DNA of 64,000 bases. It comes from Gracilibacillus salitolerans. GTDB lineage: Bacteria > Bacillota > Bacilli > Bacillales > Amphibacillaceae. Where the stretch lies: positions 1,426,001 through 1,490,000 of the forward strand of contig NZ_CP045915.1 of the NCBI RefSeq assembly GCF_009650095.1, in the 5' to 3' direction. How positions within the stretch are numbered: position 1 is the first letter of the stretch; each line of letters opens with the position of its first letter. Both the position numbers and the translations under genes were made by a program. Below the pieces are notes generated by a model, which did not search any database, was not told the origin of the DNA, and saw nothing but the letters and a program-made list of their open reading frames with translations. Below are positions 26,511 through 36,348 of this stretch, in pieces.

Positions 26511-28064
26511 TTAGTATGGATCTGATGGATGTCCCATCGCTTCTGCGTCGTGAACAGCGTCTTCCATCATTTCTTTATTACTTTCCATCGACATTTTCAA
26601 GCCATCTTCCACACGCTTCCCATAATCCTTGTCGCACTGGTAGAAATGTTCGATCATTTGATCCTGGATTTCTTTTCGACAACCAGTCAATGCAGAAACA
26701 AGATTTTTAATGAGATCATCTCTTTCCCAATCACTTAATCGTCGGTATGTTTCACCAGCTTGACCGTAATTATTTTCCCGGGAAATAGCCTTTCGTTGCA
26801 GATTTCCTTCTACATATGGCTCGTGCTCAACACCAGGGTTTTTGTCTTCCTTCAAGCCACCGGTAATGGAAGGTTCATAATCGACATGTGGATTTTTAAA
26901 GTCTCCATAATCCTGTCGGAAGTCCATTTGTCCGCCCGTTTGATTTGTTGCTACTTTATGATGTGGGCTGTTAATTGGTAATTGTAAGTAGTTTGCTCCG
27001 ACACGGTAACGCTGTGTATCAGAATAGGAATAGGTTCTGCCCTGTAATAGCTTATCGTCAGAGAAATCTAACCCATCAACTAATACACCTGTTCCAAAAG
27101 CAGCTTGTTCAACCTCGGCATGAAAGTTGTCAGGATTACGGTTTAATACCATTTTACCAACTTTGTGCCAAGGATAATCTTCTTTGTACCAGAGCTTCGT
27201 CGCATCTAGTGGATCATAATCCAATTCTGGATGCTCGCCATCTTCCATGATTTGAACATATAGTTCCCACTCCGGGTAGTCGCCTTTTTCAATGGATTCA
27301 TAAAGATCTTGCGTTGCATGATTAAAGTTTTTACCTTGGATTTTCGTCGCTTCTTCTTGGGTTAGATTTTTAATTCCTTGGACTGGTTCCCAATGATATT
27401 TGACGAGCACACCTTTTCCTTCTTCATTGACCCACTTGTATGTGTGTACTCCTGATCCTTGCATATGACGATAGGTTGCTGGAATCCCCCAAGGAGAGAA
27501 GACAAATGTAACCATGTGCAATGCTTCTGGTGATTGACTGACAAAGTCAAACATGCGCTCAAGGTTTTGATAATTGGTTACTGGGTCAGGACGAAATGCG
27601 TGAATCATGTCAGGGAATTTCAGCGGATCACGAATAAAGAATATTTTTAAGTTGTTACCAACGAGATCCCAGTTCCCGTCTTCAGTGTAAAATTTGATAG
27701 CGAAACCACGTGGATCCCGTAATGTTTCAGGTGAATGCTTACCATGAACAACTGTTGAAAAGCGGATAAAAACAGGAGTTTGAACTTCCGTATTAGTAAA
27801 CACCTTTGCTCGGGTATACTTGGAAATCGGCTCCCCATTTATGGTTCCATATGACTGAAAATAACCATGTGCCCCAGTTCCTCGAGCATGCACAATTCGT
27901 TCCGGAATTTTTTCTCTGTCAAAGTGGCTAATCTTTTCTAAAAAGTCATAATTCTCTAATGTCGTCGGACCACGATCTCCTACAGTACGAACATTTTGAT
28001 TGTCGGTAACTGCATGACCTTGCTGATTGGTCATCTTTTCTTTACCATTATGTTTGTTCTCCAT
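26511..28064 (-). CDS. haem catalase, KatX-like
   Basis: 517 residues from ATG 28064, directly behind AAGGAGGTTGG; the frame runs on to 28124 without support. Monofunctional haem catalase with the active-site His59 ([10 protein letters not shown]), distal Asn in DLVGNN, and the proximal Tyr region [14 protein letters not shown]. The [15 protein letters not shown] stretch and overall length resemble B. subtilis KatX-type more than KatA. A sigma-B/sigma-F-like promoter precedes it, in keeping with a general-stress or forespore catalase. It destroys hydrogen peroxide in the cytoplasm or spore. Confidence 0.9.
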   Translation of the reverse strand: MENKHNGKEKMTNQQGHAVTDNQNVRTVGDRGPTTLENYDFLEKISHFDREKIPERIVHARGTGAHGYFQSYGTINGEPISKYTRAKVFTNTEVQTPVFIRFSTVVHGKHSPETLRDPRGFAIKFYTEDGNWDLVGNNLKIFFIRDPLKFPDMIHAFRPDPVTNYQNLERMFDFVSQSPEALHMVTFVFSPWGIPATYRHMQGSGVHTYKWVNEEGKGVLVKYHWEPVQGIKNLTQEEATKIQGKNFNHATQDLYESIEKGDYPEWELYVQIMEDGEHPELDYDPLDATKLWYKEDYPWHKVGKMVLNRNPDNFHAEVEQAAFGTGVLVDGLDFSDDKLLQGRTYSYSDTQRYRVGANYLQLPINSPHHKVATNQTGGQMDFRQDYGDFKNPHVDYEPSITGGLKEDKNPGVEHEPYVEGNLQRKAISRENNYGQAGETYRRLSDWERDDLIKNLVSALTGCRKEIQDQMIEHFYQCDKDYGKRVEDGLKMSMESNKEMMEDAVHDAEAMGHPSDPY

Positions 28065-28093
28065 TATCCAACCTCCTTGAGATTCATCATATC

Positions 28094-28124
28094 CAGTATT
28101 CCCCAGTTTTAGGAGGCTATGCAC
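28094..28124 (-). promoter_or_regulatory. putative sigma-F/sigma-B promoter of the catalase
   Basis: On the minus strand, GCATA (28122-28118), 14 bases, then GGGAATACTG (28103-28094). The second element fits the sigma-F -10 consensus, and GGGAAT also fits sigma-B; the -35 fits GYATA. The implied start of transcription is about 23 bases before the ATG. B. subtilis katX is controlled by these sigma factors, which supports the reading. Confidence 0.5.
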
Positions 28125-28287
28125 GACTGAGTAAGTGTTTCTCTAAAGAAATATATTTTATATGAGGTGGTTTTATTATTAAACTATAGGATGCATAACC
28201 TAAGTGATTTTGTGTAGTTTTTGATATAATTTTAATATATTAAAAATTCTATTTATTGACTATTGTTTGCTGAATGGAGTGATTATT

Positions 28288-28743
28288 TTGGAAATAATAT
28301 TAGATGATTTAAGCCATCCAAAAGTTAGTGGATTGATAATGGAACATCTTGATCAGATGTCTGAAGTTTCTCCACCGGAAAGTATACATGCCTTAAATCT
28401 TGAAGGTTTGAAACAACCAGATGTTACTTTCTGGAGTGCATGGGAAAACGATACATTACTCGGCTGTGGGGCGCTTAAAGAGCTAGACGATCAACATGGA
28501 GAGATAAAATCAATGCGAACTTCTACTTTACATTTAAGAAAAGGTGTTGCAAAGCGAATCCTTCAGCACTTAATAGAAGAAGCTAAAAGGCGTGGTTATC
28601 AGAGGCTAAGTTTGGAAACAGGTTCAATGAATGCTTTTGAACCAGCTAAACAATTATATGCAAGTTTTGGATTTCAATATTGTAAGCCGTTTTCAAATTA
28701 TACAGAGGACCCGAACAGCGTATTTATGACGAGGGAATTATAA
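28288..28743 (+). CDS. GNAT acetyltransferase (YsnE/YitI-like)
   Basis: About 151 residues from TTG 28288, six bases after GGAGTGA. GNAT fold: GCGALKEL (beta4), SMRTSTLHLRKGVAKRIL (acetyl-CoA loop, R-K-G-V-A), LSLETGSM and AKQLYASFGF. The loop and C-terminus resemble the Bacillus YsnE/YitI group. The substrate is not known. Stands alone between the catalase and the second hydrolase. Confidence 0.85.
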   Translation: MEIILDDLSHPKVSGLIMEHLDQMSEVSPPESIHALNLEGLKQPDVTFWSAWENDTLLGCGALKELDDQHGEIKSMRTSTLHLRKGVAKRILQHLIEEAKRRGYQRLSLETGSMNAFEPAKQLYASFGFQYCKPFSNYTEDPNSVFMTREL

Positions 28744-28873
28744 TTTAAATTGATCGAGCAAAAATAATCACCAATGCTACATTTCCTTGTAAATACCGAA
28801 ACATTATGTAACTGAAAAAGAGCCAGAATTAAATAAAGTCATATAAGGAAATGTAGGAGGACGCAGAACATTG

Positions 28874-29833
28874 ATGAAAGTAACCATTATCATAATAGTG
28901 ATTATTGTGATTATGCTAGGCGTTTATTTTTGGGTAGGGAACTATTTTTACAATTTCGCACTCAATGCAAAAAAAGAAAAAGTATTTATCAAAGATAATC
29001 CTCATTTAGCAAGGAGTGAAGCGGTGCTCCCTGATGTTGCTGAAGAAGCAAAGCTCATCGATAATGAATTTAAAGACCGTGTTCCATCGTCAAGTATGTC
29101 GATGATTTCCAGGGATAAACTGCAGCTAAAGTTACACGCGAACCTTTATCAACAAGAAGAGCAAAACCAAAAATGGGCGATTGTTGTCCATGGTTATGGA
29201 GCAAAAGCTGCTGTTATGGTGAGGTGGATTCGCGGCTTCTATGAGAAAGGATTTAATGTGCTTGCTCCCGACCTTCGTGGCCATGGTGAAAGTGAAGGCA
29301 GTTATATCGGAATGGGTTGGTATGATCGCCTAGATACTCTGTCATGGATTGATCAAATATTAGATATCAATCCTGACGCTGAGATTGTTTTATATGGAGT
29401 TTCGATGGGGGGAGCTACTGTTATGATGACATCAGGAGAATGCTTGCCAGCTAATGTGAAGGTCATTGTAGAAGATTGTGGCTATACTTCTGTCGATGAT
29501 ATTTTTGCTTATCAACTCGCTGATTTATTTAAACTACCGAAGTTTCCGATTATTAATGCTGCCAATACCGTTACCAAACTGCGAGCAGGATTTGATATAT
29601 ATGAAGCTTCAGCTGTGAACAAGGTTCGTGTAAGTAATATACCAATGCTATTTATTCATGGGGAAAAGGATAGTTTTGTGCCATTTGAAATGATTGATAA
29701 AGTGTATGAGGTAGCGAATGTCGATAAAGAAAAACTAATCATTCCAAATGCAGGACATGGTGAATCTGTACAAGTTGATCCGGAATTATACTGGACAACG
29801 ATTTGGAACTTTGTAGATAAATATATACCATGA
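28874..29833 (+). CDS. membrane-anchored alpha/beta hydrolase (copy 2)
   Basis: 319 residues; same layout as the hydrolase at 13956. An N-terminal membrane helix and the GNYFYNFAL motif (GNYFYNLAI in the other copy) precede a hydrolase domain with GVSMGGAT (nucleophile Ser), LRGHGESEGSYIGMGW, HGEKDSFVPFE and AGHGES. TAGGAGGACG precedes TTG 28871 / ATG 28874. Clear paralogues, probably from an older duplication as the central regions differ. Surface esterase or peptidase-like role unknown. A LysE-type exporter gene follows closely. Confidence 0.85.
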   Translation: MKVTIIIIVIIVIMLGVYFWVGNYFYNFALNAKKEKVFIKDNPHLARSEAVLPDVAEEAKLIDNEFKDRVPSSSMSMISRDKLQLKLHANLYQQEEQNQKWAIVVHGYGAKAAVMVRWIRGFYEKGFNVLAPDLRGHGESEGSYIGMGWYDRLDTLSWIDQILDINPDAEIVLYGVSMGGATVMMTSGECLPANVKVIVEDCGYTSVDDIFAYQLADLFKLPKFPIINAANTVTKLRAGFDIYEASAVNKVRVSNIPMLFIHGEKDSFVPFEMIDKVYEVANVDKEKLIIPNAGHGESVQVDPELYWTTIWNFVDKYIP

Positions 29834-29865
29834 GAATTTTGTTTAATTATTGGGAGGGGACGTCA

Positions 29866-30516
29866 ATGTTTGATTTTCTAGCTATAGATTTTTCACTTTT
29901 ACCTGCATTTATTTTAGCGGCTTTTGTTATCTGTGTTGCACCAGGACCAGACATGGCATTTGTCATTAGCAGAAGTATTTCACAAGGAAGAAAATATGGA
30001 ATTGCAACCGCATTTGGTATTCAAATGGGAGTACTTGTTCACATTTTATTAGCAGTACTAGGCTTATCAGCTATTTTAATGACTTCTACATGGGCTTTTC
30101 TCATTTTAAAATATGTAGGAGCAGCCTATCTAGTCTATTTAGGGATACAAACATTACGAGATCGGAAAAATGTGCAAGTTTTTACTGAAAAGAAAAAGGT
30201 GAGTGTTCGCAAAGCTTTTATGGAAGGTGCGTTAACAGATATTTTTAATCCGAAAGTTGCGTTGTTCTTCTTAACATTTATTCCGCAATTTATTGATCCT
30301 AATATCTCTAGTACAGCTAGTCAGTTTATTATTTTAGGCTTAATTTTAGGTGTCATCGGTTTATCGGTAGATATTTCAACCGTGTTTATTTCTAGTTTGT
30401 TTGGTAATTTCTTAGCGAAAAATAAAACAGCGCTATGGTGGCAACAAACAGTAAGTGGGATTACATTGCTAGGGCTTGGTGCATGGCTGGCACTGGATGG
30501 TAAGTTGAAAAGCTGA
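29866..30516 (+). CDS. LysE/RhtB-family amino acid exporter
   Basis: 216 residues from ATG 29866 (GGGAGGGGA upstream); the frame from 29830 overlaps the hydrolase and lacks a ribosome site. Six helices; the family motif APGPDMAFVISRSISQGRKYGI near the N-terminus (residues about 24-45) and GAAYLVYLGIQTLRDR are diagnostic. It exports amino acids or related metabolites by proton exchange. Substrate unknown. Likely co-transcribed with the hydrolase (32-base gap). Confidence 0.9.
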   Translation: MFDFLAIDFSLLPAFILAAFVICVAPGPDMAFVISRSISQGRKYGIATAFGIQMGVLVHILLAVLGLSAILMTSTWAFLILKYVGAAYLVYLGIQTLRDRKNVQVFTEKKKVSVRKAFMEGALTDIFNPKVALFFLTFIPQFIDPNISSTASQFIILGLILGVIGLSVDISTVFISSLFGNFLAKNKTALWWQQTVSGITLLGLGAWLALDGKLKS

Positions 30517-30654
30517 CACGAACTATGACCAATCCAACCATTCATTGATGGCATAATGGGCTTGGTTGTGGTAGATGCATTAGGTATACCAATTTTAAAA
30601 CATTGAAACAACTTGATAGTTTGAACCGTTTACTACAATAAAAAATTTATTATT

Positions 30655-30690
30655 TTAGCCAACAACTATATAATGCATTGGCTATTTTTA
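30655..30690 (+). terminator. probable terminator
   Basis: TAGCCAA and TTGGCTA arms (about 30656-30684) with a 15-base loop and a TTTTTA tail, 140 bases after the LysE-type gene. The long loop makes it a weaker call. Confidence 0.5.
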
Positions 30691-30736
30691 GGAAATAAGT
30701 GTATGATTTCTGGATGAGAGGAGAGGTGGTTTTTTT

Positions 30737-31459
30737 ATGAGAATAATTGGTTTAATAGGCGGTATGAGTTGGGAATCCTCTGTTGAGTATTATCGTATTA
30801 TCAATGAAGAGGTCAACCGTAAGTTAGGTGGTTTACATTCAGCAAAATGTCTATTGTATAGCGTTGACTTTGACGAAATTGAACGTTATCAATCTGAGGG
30901 TGACTGGGAAAGCGCTGGTAAGCATTTAGCTGAAGTGGCTGCATCGTTAGAAAAAGCTGGTGCTGACTTTATTGTGCTCTGTACAAATACAATGCATAAA
31001 GTAATAGATTATATGGAAGAAAAGATAGATATACCGATTTTACATATTGCTGATGCAACAGCAGTGAAAATTAATGAATCAAATATCAAAAGAGTGGGTT
31101 TACTAGGTACCAAATATACGATGGAACAGAATTTTTTAAAATCAAGATTAGAAGATGACGGACTTGAAGTTATGGTACCGGATGAGGAAGAAAGAGAACA
31201 TGTTAATCAAATTATCTTTGAAGAGTTATGTTTAGGGCGCATTAACAGCTCTTCAAAAGAATATTACCAAAAAGTAATGAAAAGTTTAGTTAATAATGGA
31301 GCGGAAGGCATTATTTTGGGCTGCACAGAGATTGGCTTATTGATCAAACCTGAGGATGCAGAAGTTCCATTATTTGATACAGCTGTAATTCATGCGAAAG
31401 AAGCGGTTAATCTGGCGATATCAAAAGAAGACAAAGATAGTAAATCCCAAGTTAACTAG
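30737..31459 (+). CDS. aspartate/glutamate racemase family protein
   Basis: 240 residues. Cofactor-independent two-cysteine racemase: GLIGGMSWESS at the N-terminus, first catalytic Cys in VLCTNTMHK, second in ILGCTEIGLL. It resembles RacX/YgeA-type broad amino-acid racemases. The product would be a D-amino acid, for wall or biofilm use. Single gene, with a terminator overlapping its stop codon. Confidence 0.9.
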   Translation: MRIIGLIGGMSWESSVEYYRIINEEVNRKLGGLHSAKCLLYSVDFDEIERYQSEGDWESAGKHLAEVAASLEKAGADFIVLCTNTMHKVIDYMEEKIDIPILHIADATAVKINESNIKRVGLLGTKYTMEQNFLKSRLEDDGLEVMVPDEEEREHVNQIIFEELCLGRINSSSKEYYQKVMKSLVNNGAEGIILGCTEIGLLIKPEDAEVPLFDTAVIHAKEAVNLAISKEDKDSKSQVN

Positions 31460-31476
31460 CTAACTTGGGATTTTTG
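31442..31476 (+). terminator. terminator overlapping the racemase stop
   Basis: A 12-bp stem AATCCCAAGTTA / TAACTTGGGATT (about 31444-31472) with a T run; the loop contains the stop codon. It may serve pepF on the opposite strand as well. Confidence 0.85.
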
Positions 31477-31477
31477 G

Positions 31478-33280
31478 CTATTCATAACTCTCTTCCAATT
31501 CATCAACTAGTGAGCCAATAAATGAAACAGCTTCCTTAATAGCATCTGGTTTAGCCATATCGACTCCAGCTTTTTTAATAAGATTAAGTGGTTTTAATGA
31601 ACCACCAGCTTTAAGAACCTCTAGCCAATTGTCAGCTGCAGTTTTTCCGTCTGTTTTAATTCTTTGTGCCACAGCTGTAGCCACTGTTAATCCAGCAGAA
31701 TACGTATACGGATATAATCCCATATAATAATGTGGTTGACGCATCCATGTTAGTCCAGCTCCGTCGTCAAAGGTCACCGTGTCACCCCAGAAGTTTTGAA
31801 GTGCTTCTAATTTTTGTTGGGTAAGCACATCAGCTGTTAATGGTGTACCAGCTTCCGCTAAATCATAGACGCGGCGTTGATATTCTCCTTCTAAGAGATG
31901 GGTAACAAAATTATGATAATAGGTTCCAATAAGTTGCGTAATTACCCAGCGCTTCATTCGTTTATCATTGGTTTTATTTAATAAATGATTGGCTAGCAAT
32001 AGTTCGTTAATTGTTGATGGAGCCTCAACAAAGTATGTTGATGGATCCGTATTAACCAAGGATTGATGTTTTCCAGCTAGATAGAAATGGCCCGCATGCC
32101 CGAGTTCATGTGCCAGAACAAATGCACCACGCATTTTATCTGTCCACGTGATCAAAATATATGGATGGACACCATAGGGACTTGAGCAGAACGCACCAGT
32201 TTGTTTTCCGATATTATCTGCCAAATCGATCCAGCGCTCACTCAAACCTTTTTGCATAATTTCGCTATACTCTGGTCCCATTACTTGTAATGCCTTAAGA
32301 ATAATCGCTTTTGCTTCTTCATACGTTGTTGTTGGATTATATTCCGGATCAAGAGGTGCTTTTAAATCAGCATAGCGTAATTCGTCTAAGCCGAGCTTTT
32401 CTTTCAATAACTTGGCATATCGACGCATATGTGGTGCGAGTTCCTTCTGACTTACATCAAGTTGATTATGGTACATTTCTTTCGTTACTTGCTGAGGAGT
32501 GAGTAACATATCTGTAACAGAATCATAGTTCCTCAGGCGAGCTAATGTAACTTGTTTGGTTACTTCCGTAGCATATGTTGCCGCATAGGTATGTTTATAT
32601 TGGTTCAATGTTTTAGTAAAAGATTGATAAGCATCACGACGAATTCGCGTATTCGCTTCTAACTCATAGCGGTCTTCATAAAGGGCTGCAGACATCGGTA
32701 GCTCTTTACCTTGGTCATTCTCGATAGAATCAAAGGTCATATCAGAGGATTTACTTCGTTCATAAATCATGAAAGGTGCATCATGAACCTCGCCTAAAGC
32801 AGCTAATGTCTCTTCCATTTCAGGAGCTAAGGTATATGGTTTTTGTTCCAGGGTGTCAGTGAGCAATTTTTTATACGTAACAAGACCTTCTTCTTCCTGT
32901 AAAAATTGCTCCATTTCCTCTTCAGAAAGTGTTAACAATTCGGATTGAAAAAAAGATAGTTGTGCACTGATACTTGCCAGTGCTGAGGCAACTTTGGCCG
33001 CATCCCTCTGATTAGCAGGATCACTTCCATCAGCACTTGCGCGTAAGTGGGCATATGTACTTACATAAATTAATCGCTTTTGATAATTCTCGAATGCAGT
33101 AAGTCCTTTTAATAAAGTAGTGGCATTACTTACTAATTTCCCTTTGTATTGCGTTACCTCTGAAACATCTGATTGAATCGCCTCTAATTCTTTTTCCCAT
33201 GCTTCTTGAGACGTGAATAAGTCTGTTAAATCCCATGTTTTTTCATTAGGTACTTCAGAACGCTGTAAACGTGTGGACAT
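31478..33280 (-). CDS. pepF: oligoendopeptidase F
   Basis: 600 residues from ATG 33280 behind AAAGGGG; 12 upstream codons are open but unsupported. M3-family zinc peptidase. The zinc motif HELGH lies in FVLAHELGHAGHF, with the downstream Glu ligand in YFVEAPSTINE. It degrades short peptides in the cytoplasm. Length and motif are standard for PepF. Single gene. Confidence 0.95.
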   Translation of the reverse strand: MSTRLQRSEVPNEKTWDLTDLFTSQEAWEKELEAIQSDVSEVTQYKGKLVSNATTLLKGLTAFENYQKRLIYVSTYAHLRASADGSDPANQRDAAKVASALASISAQLSFFQSELLTLSEEEMEQFLQEEEGLVTYKKLLTDTLEQKPYTLAPEMEETLAALGEVHDAPFMIYERSKSSDMTFDSIENDQGKELPMSAALYEDRYELEANTRIRRDAYQSFTKTLNQYKHTYAATYATEVTKQVTLARLRNYDSVTDMLLTPQQVTKEMYHNQLDVSQKELAPHMRRYAKLLKEKLGLDELRYADLKAPLDPEYNPTTTYEEAKAIILKALQVMGPEYSEIMQKGLSERWIDLADNIGKQTGAFCSSPYGVHPYILITWTDKMRGAFVLAHELGHAGHFYLAGKHQSLVNTDPSTYFVEAPSTINELLLANHLLNKTNDKRMKRWVITQLIGTYYHNFVTHLLEGEYQRRVYDLAEAGTPLTADVLTQQKLEALQNFWGDTVTFDDGAGLTWMRQPHYYMGLYPYTYSAGLTVATAVAQRIKTDGKTAADNWLEVLKAGGSLKPLNLIKKAGVDMAKPDAIKEAVSFIGSLVDELEESYE

Positions 33281-33797
33281 AGAAATCCCCTTTCTAGCAA
33301 AAATTACGATATACAAAACATTATATGACAGCTTGCATGAGAATAACAGTATAGTCAGATATCTTAGAGAAAAATAAAATAATCGAGATTGTAGGAGAAC
33401 GATTAAAACTGAATTCTTTTGAAATGTAAATATCAGTATTCATAGTGGAAAAATCTTTTAAAAAGGAAGTCAATATAACGAAATATAAAAGCATGAACCT
33501 CATTTTCTACCTATGTTGTTCCACAATCGTTGATGAAATAAAAATTCAATAAGTGATTTTACTAAATTGTAATAACTGCTCCATGGATCAGTACGTAAGC
33601 TTAGGAATTTAGATAAGCTCCCGAAGTGTAAATAAATATGACTTCATAGACCTTAAATTAGTTTACAACTACATCCAGCGTTTTTTTAAACAAGAGATGC
33701 GCCTGGATGAGGATTTATTTTTCAATATTATTTTAGAAAGTGTCAAAAGAAAAGAACCTATTATATGGATTCTTTTCTTTCAAATAACACTCCAATA
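33281..33797. other. 517-bp intergenic region without recognised genes
   Basis: AT-rich. Its right end (33748-33783) holds a hairpin with AAAGAAAAGAA / TTCTTTTCTTT arms, a likely terminator for the minus-strand GNAT gene. The remainder should contain the pepF promoter; I see no conserved operator or open frame with a ribosome site. Confidence 0.6.
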
Positions 33798-34247
33798 TCA
33801 TCGCTGTACATATGAATGACAAATGTCGCCCCAGCTTTTCGGATGTTCCTTTTTACATTGCATCGTGTCTACATCAGTAAATCCAAATTTTTGATAAAGT
33901 GTATGAGCGTCTTTTGTATATAACCCCAAGGTTTTGACCTGATTGTCTGGATGTTCCATTATGCAGTTGAACAACCATTTACCTAATCCCTTACCTTGAT
34001 AATCAGAGTTAATAATGACATCACAAACCCAAGAAAATACGACATTGTCCGTAATCACTCTGGCAAAACCTATTTGCTTCTCGCCATCAAAGACACCAAA
34101 ACATATCGAGTTTTTCATGCTTTGTGTAATCACTTCTTTTGGTCGATCTGCGGCCCAATAACTATTGGTTAACATCCCAAATATGATATCTGTATCCATT
34201 CTATTTTTGTCATCACTCACTGTATAACCATTTTTGTTCCATTCCAT
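33798..34247 (-). CDS. GNAT acetyltransferase (copy 1 of a pair)
   Basis: 149 residues. The GNAT signature is QIGFARVITDNVVFSWVCDV and NSDYQGKGLGKWLF (acetyl-CoA loop), ending in LYQKFGF. It shares layout and motifs (NSYWAADRPKEV, GFARVI) with the GNAT at 36349 two genes away. Divergent from a MocR-type regulator, which could control it. Substrate unknown. Confidence 0.88.
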   Translation of the reverse strand: MEWNKNGYTVSDDKNRMDTDIIFGMLTNSYWAADRPKEVITQSMKNSICFGVFDGEKQIGFARVITDNVVFSWVCDVIINSDYQGKGLGKWLFNCIMEHPDNQVKTLGLYTKDAHTLYQKFGFTDVDTMQCKKEHPKSWGDICHSYVQR

Positions 34248-34319
34248 TAGATTGCCTCCTAATCATGATATAATAGGATTATAGAATCTTTTCTACATCT
34301 ATTAAATCCTTTTTTAGGT

Positions 34320-34339
34320 ATTCTGTATGGGTACAGAAT
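34320..34339. promoter_or_regulatory. palindrome in front of the MocR gene
   Basis: ATTCTGTA - TGGG - TACAGAAT, a perfect 8-bp inverted repeat five bases before the AGGAGG of the MocR-type gene. It could be an autoregulatory operator or an RNA hairpin near the ribosome site. A TATAAT at 34269-34274 may be the plus-strand -10. Confidence 0.5.
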
Positions 34340-34354
34340 GGAAGGAGGCACCTA

Positions 34355-35740
34355 ATGAGTACAAAATACAACAATATAATGAATGACTTGAAAAAGAAAA
34401 TCATAGAGGGTACTTTAAAGTCTGGTGTCAAACTACCTTCTATCAGAATTTTATCTGAAGAATACTCTTGTAGTAGAAACACCATCATTAAAGCTTATCA
34501 TGAGTTAGAAAAACAACATATCATTTATTCGGTTCCGAAGAGTGGATACTATGTAGTAAATCATGTAAATCTTTTAAAAAACAGAGTAGATACTCCTGAA
34601 ATTGATTTTTTATCTGCAGGACCAGATAAAGAAGCGATGCCTTATAAGGATTTTCAACATTGTATTAATCAAGCAATAGATTTATATAAAGGAGAACTTT
34701 TTTCATATTCTCACCAGCAAGGGTTGATGACTTTAAGAAAGGAACTAATTAAACATTTACAAGACAGACAGGTGTTTACTAGTCCTGAAAGAATATTTAT
34801 TCTATCTGGATCACAGCAGGCAATTAATTTACTTACGCATATGCCTTTTCCAAATGGTAAATCAAATATTCTTATAGAACAGCCTACTTACTTCGGTGCA
34901 GTAGAAGCAGTACGACTTCACCATGTAAAAACATTCGGTATACAGCTCACAATGGAAGGCATTGATTTAGACCGATTAGAATATATGTTTCGTCATAACG
35001 ATATTAAATTTTTCTATGTTATTCCGCGTTTTCATAATCCACTTGGTCATAGTTATTCGAATGAAGAAAAAAAGAAAATAGTTGAACTTGCTAATAAGTA
35101 TGATGTATATATTGTGGAAGATGATATATTTGGTGATCTTGACATCAATGCAAAGTCAGATCCAATGTTTACCTATGACCCAAGAGGAAAAGTTATTTAT
35201 ATTAAAAGTTTTTCTAAAATAATGCTTCCGGGATTGCGAATAGGTGTAGCCGTATTACCTGAACTATTAATAAACACTTTCTCTCGCTATAAATTTAGTA
35301 ATGATTTGTTTAGTACGACAATTTCCCAAGGTGCTTTAGAAATCTATTTAAAAAGTGGTATGTTTAATAACCATTTGGAGAGCATTAAAGATTTATACAG
35401 AACAAAAATGGAGATAGTGAAAGCAGCATGTGAACAATATTTGTCACAAAATTATCAATTTACTAAACCTGCAACAGGCTTCTATATGTCGATTTATTTA
35501 CCAAGAACGCTATCGGCAAAACGATTAGTTAATGCGCTACTACAAGAAAATGTTTTTGTTGATGATGCTAAGAGAATGTACTTGCCAGAATTTCAAAAGG
35601 AAAATCTAATTAGGTTGTGTATAGCACAAGTAAATAAAAATCAAATTTCTCAAGGGATAGAAACCATTGCAAAATACATTGATACATTAAAAAATCAGCA
35701 AATAATAATGAAGGACAATGAACAATTAAAGAATTTGTGA
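34355..35740 (+). CDS. MocR-type regulator (GntR helix-turn-helix plus aminotransferase domain)
   Basis: 461 residues. An N-terminal GntR winged helix (residues about 5-70: KLPSIRILSEEYSCSRNTIIKAYHELE) is joined to a fold-type I aminotransferase domain (about 95-445). The PLP-binding Lys is in YIKSFSKIMLPGLRIG. Such proteins use PLP plus an amino compound as effector to control nearby genes. GGAAGGAGGC precedes ATG 34355. The divergent GNAT gene is the best candidate target. It is not recognisably PdxR, since no pdxST lies nearby. Confidence 0.9.
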   Translation: MSTKYNNIMNDLKKKIIEGTLKSGVKLPSIRILSEEYSCSRNTIIKAYHELEKQHIIYSVPKSGYYVVNHVNLLKNRVDTPEIDFLSAGPDKEAMPYKDFQHCINQAIDLYKGELFSYSHQQGLMTLRKELIKHLQDRQVFTSPERIFILSGSQQAINLLTHMPFPNGKSNILIEQPTYFGAVEAVRLHHVKTFGIQLTMEGIDLDRLEYMFRHNDIKFFYVIPRFHNPLGHSYSNEEKKKIVELANKYDVYIVEDDIFGDLDINAKSDPMFTYDPRGKVIYIKSFSKIMLPGLRIGVAVLPELLINTFSRYKFSNDLFSTTISQGALEIYLKSGMFNNHLESIKDLYRTKMEIVKAACEQYLSQNYQFTKPATGFYMSIYLPRTLSAKRLVNALLQENVFVDDAKRMYLPEFQKENLIRLCIAQVNKNQISQGIETIAKYIDTLKNQQIIMKDNEQLKNL

Positions 35741-35749
35741 TGTAATATA

Positions 35750-35787
35750 ACTTAAAAGGACCACCAATATGAGTGGTCCTTTGATAT
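35750..35787. terminator. bidirectional terminator
   Basis: AAAGGACCACC / GTGGTCCTTT arms (about 35755-35782) between the convergent MocR and DinB-type genes. Confidence 0.8.
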
Positions 35788-35795
35788 GTACCCAT

Positions 35796-36308
35796 CTAGG
35801 CTTCAGCATACCATTTTCGCAACTGATTGATATGTGCCTGATGATACCTGTTATGGTCTGCGATATGCCAGATTCCCCATTGAATGGTTGCCTTCTTTCC
35901 GTTACCATATTCCACTACCTGATTCAGTTGTTTATCTGTTAACTGGTAGCATGCATTTTTCATCATATTTATGACCTTATCATAGTCTTTCAGAAGTACG
36001 TCTAGAGAAATACCTTTAATTAGTGGTAATTGGTTATTTTCATCTAGCATTGGTCCGTATTTTTCCATTAAGTTTAACGGCATTTCTTCCTCTTTTATCC
36101 TATATACCCAGTTTAAATCGACGAATGCTAAATGTCTTAATAATTGTGCTGTACTGTTATATTTCTTGCTAGGACCTTTAAAATCTACTTCCTCTTGTGA
36201 CATACCAGCAACAATCTTTTTAAGACGATGATAATTTTCATCCACCATAGCATAAAGCATACCTACGGTGCGGTCCATATCCATTTCCACTTTTAAATTT
36301 GAGACCAT
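35796..36308 (-). CDS. DinB-family protein
   Basis: 170 residues from ATG 36308 (GAGGAGTG upstream). Four-helix bundle with the three metal-binding histidines expected of DinB/YfiT proteins: LLRHLAFVD, then IWHIADHNRYHQAHINQLR. Members include bacillithiol transferases and uncharacterised damage-inducible proteins; the subgroup cannot be told. It lies 40 bases after the GNAT at 36349 on the same strand, so they are likely co-transcribed. Confidence 0.85.
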   Translation of the reverse strand: MVSNLKVEMDMDRTVGMLYAMVDENYHRLKKIVAGMSQEEVDFKGPSKKYNSTAQLLRHLAFVDLNWVYRIKEEEMPLNLMEKYGPMLDENNQLPLIKGISLDVLLKDYDKVINMMKNACYQLTDKQLNQVVEYGNGKKATIQWGIWHIADHNRYHQAHINQLRKWYAEA

Positions 36309-36348
36309 CTGATCACTCCTCATTTAAACATTTTAGCATGTTACAATA

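Noticed and set aside
26516..27838. Several antisense frames within the catalase gene
   Set aside because: Shadows of the catalase codons, with no ribosome sites or domain patterns.
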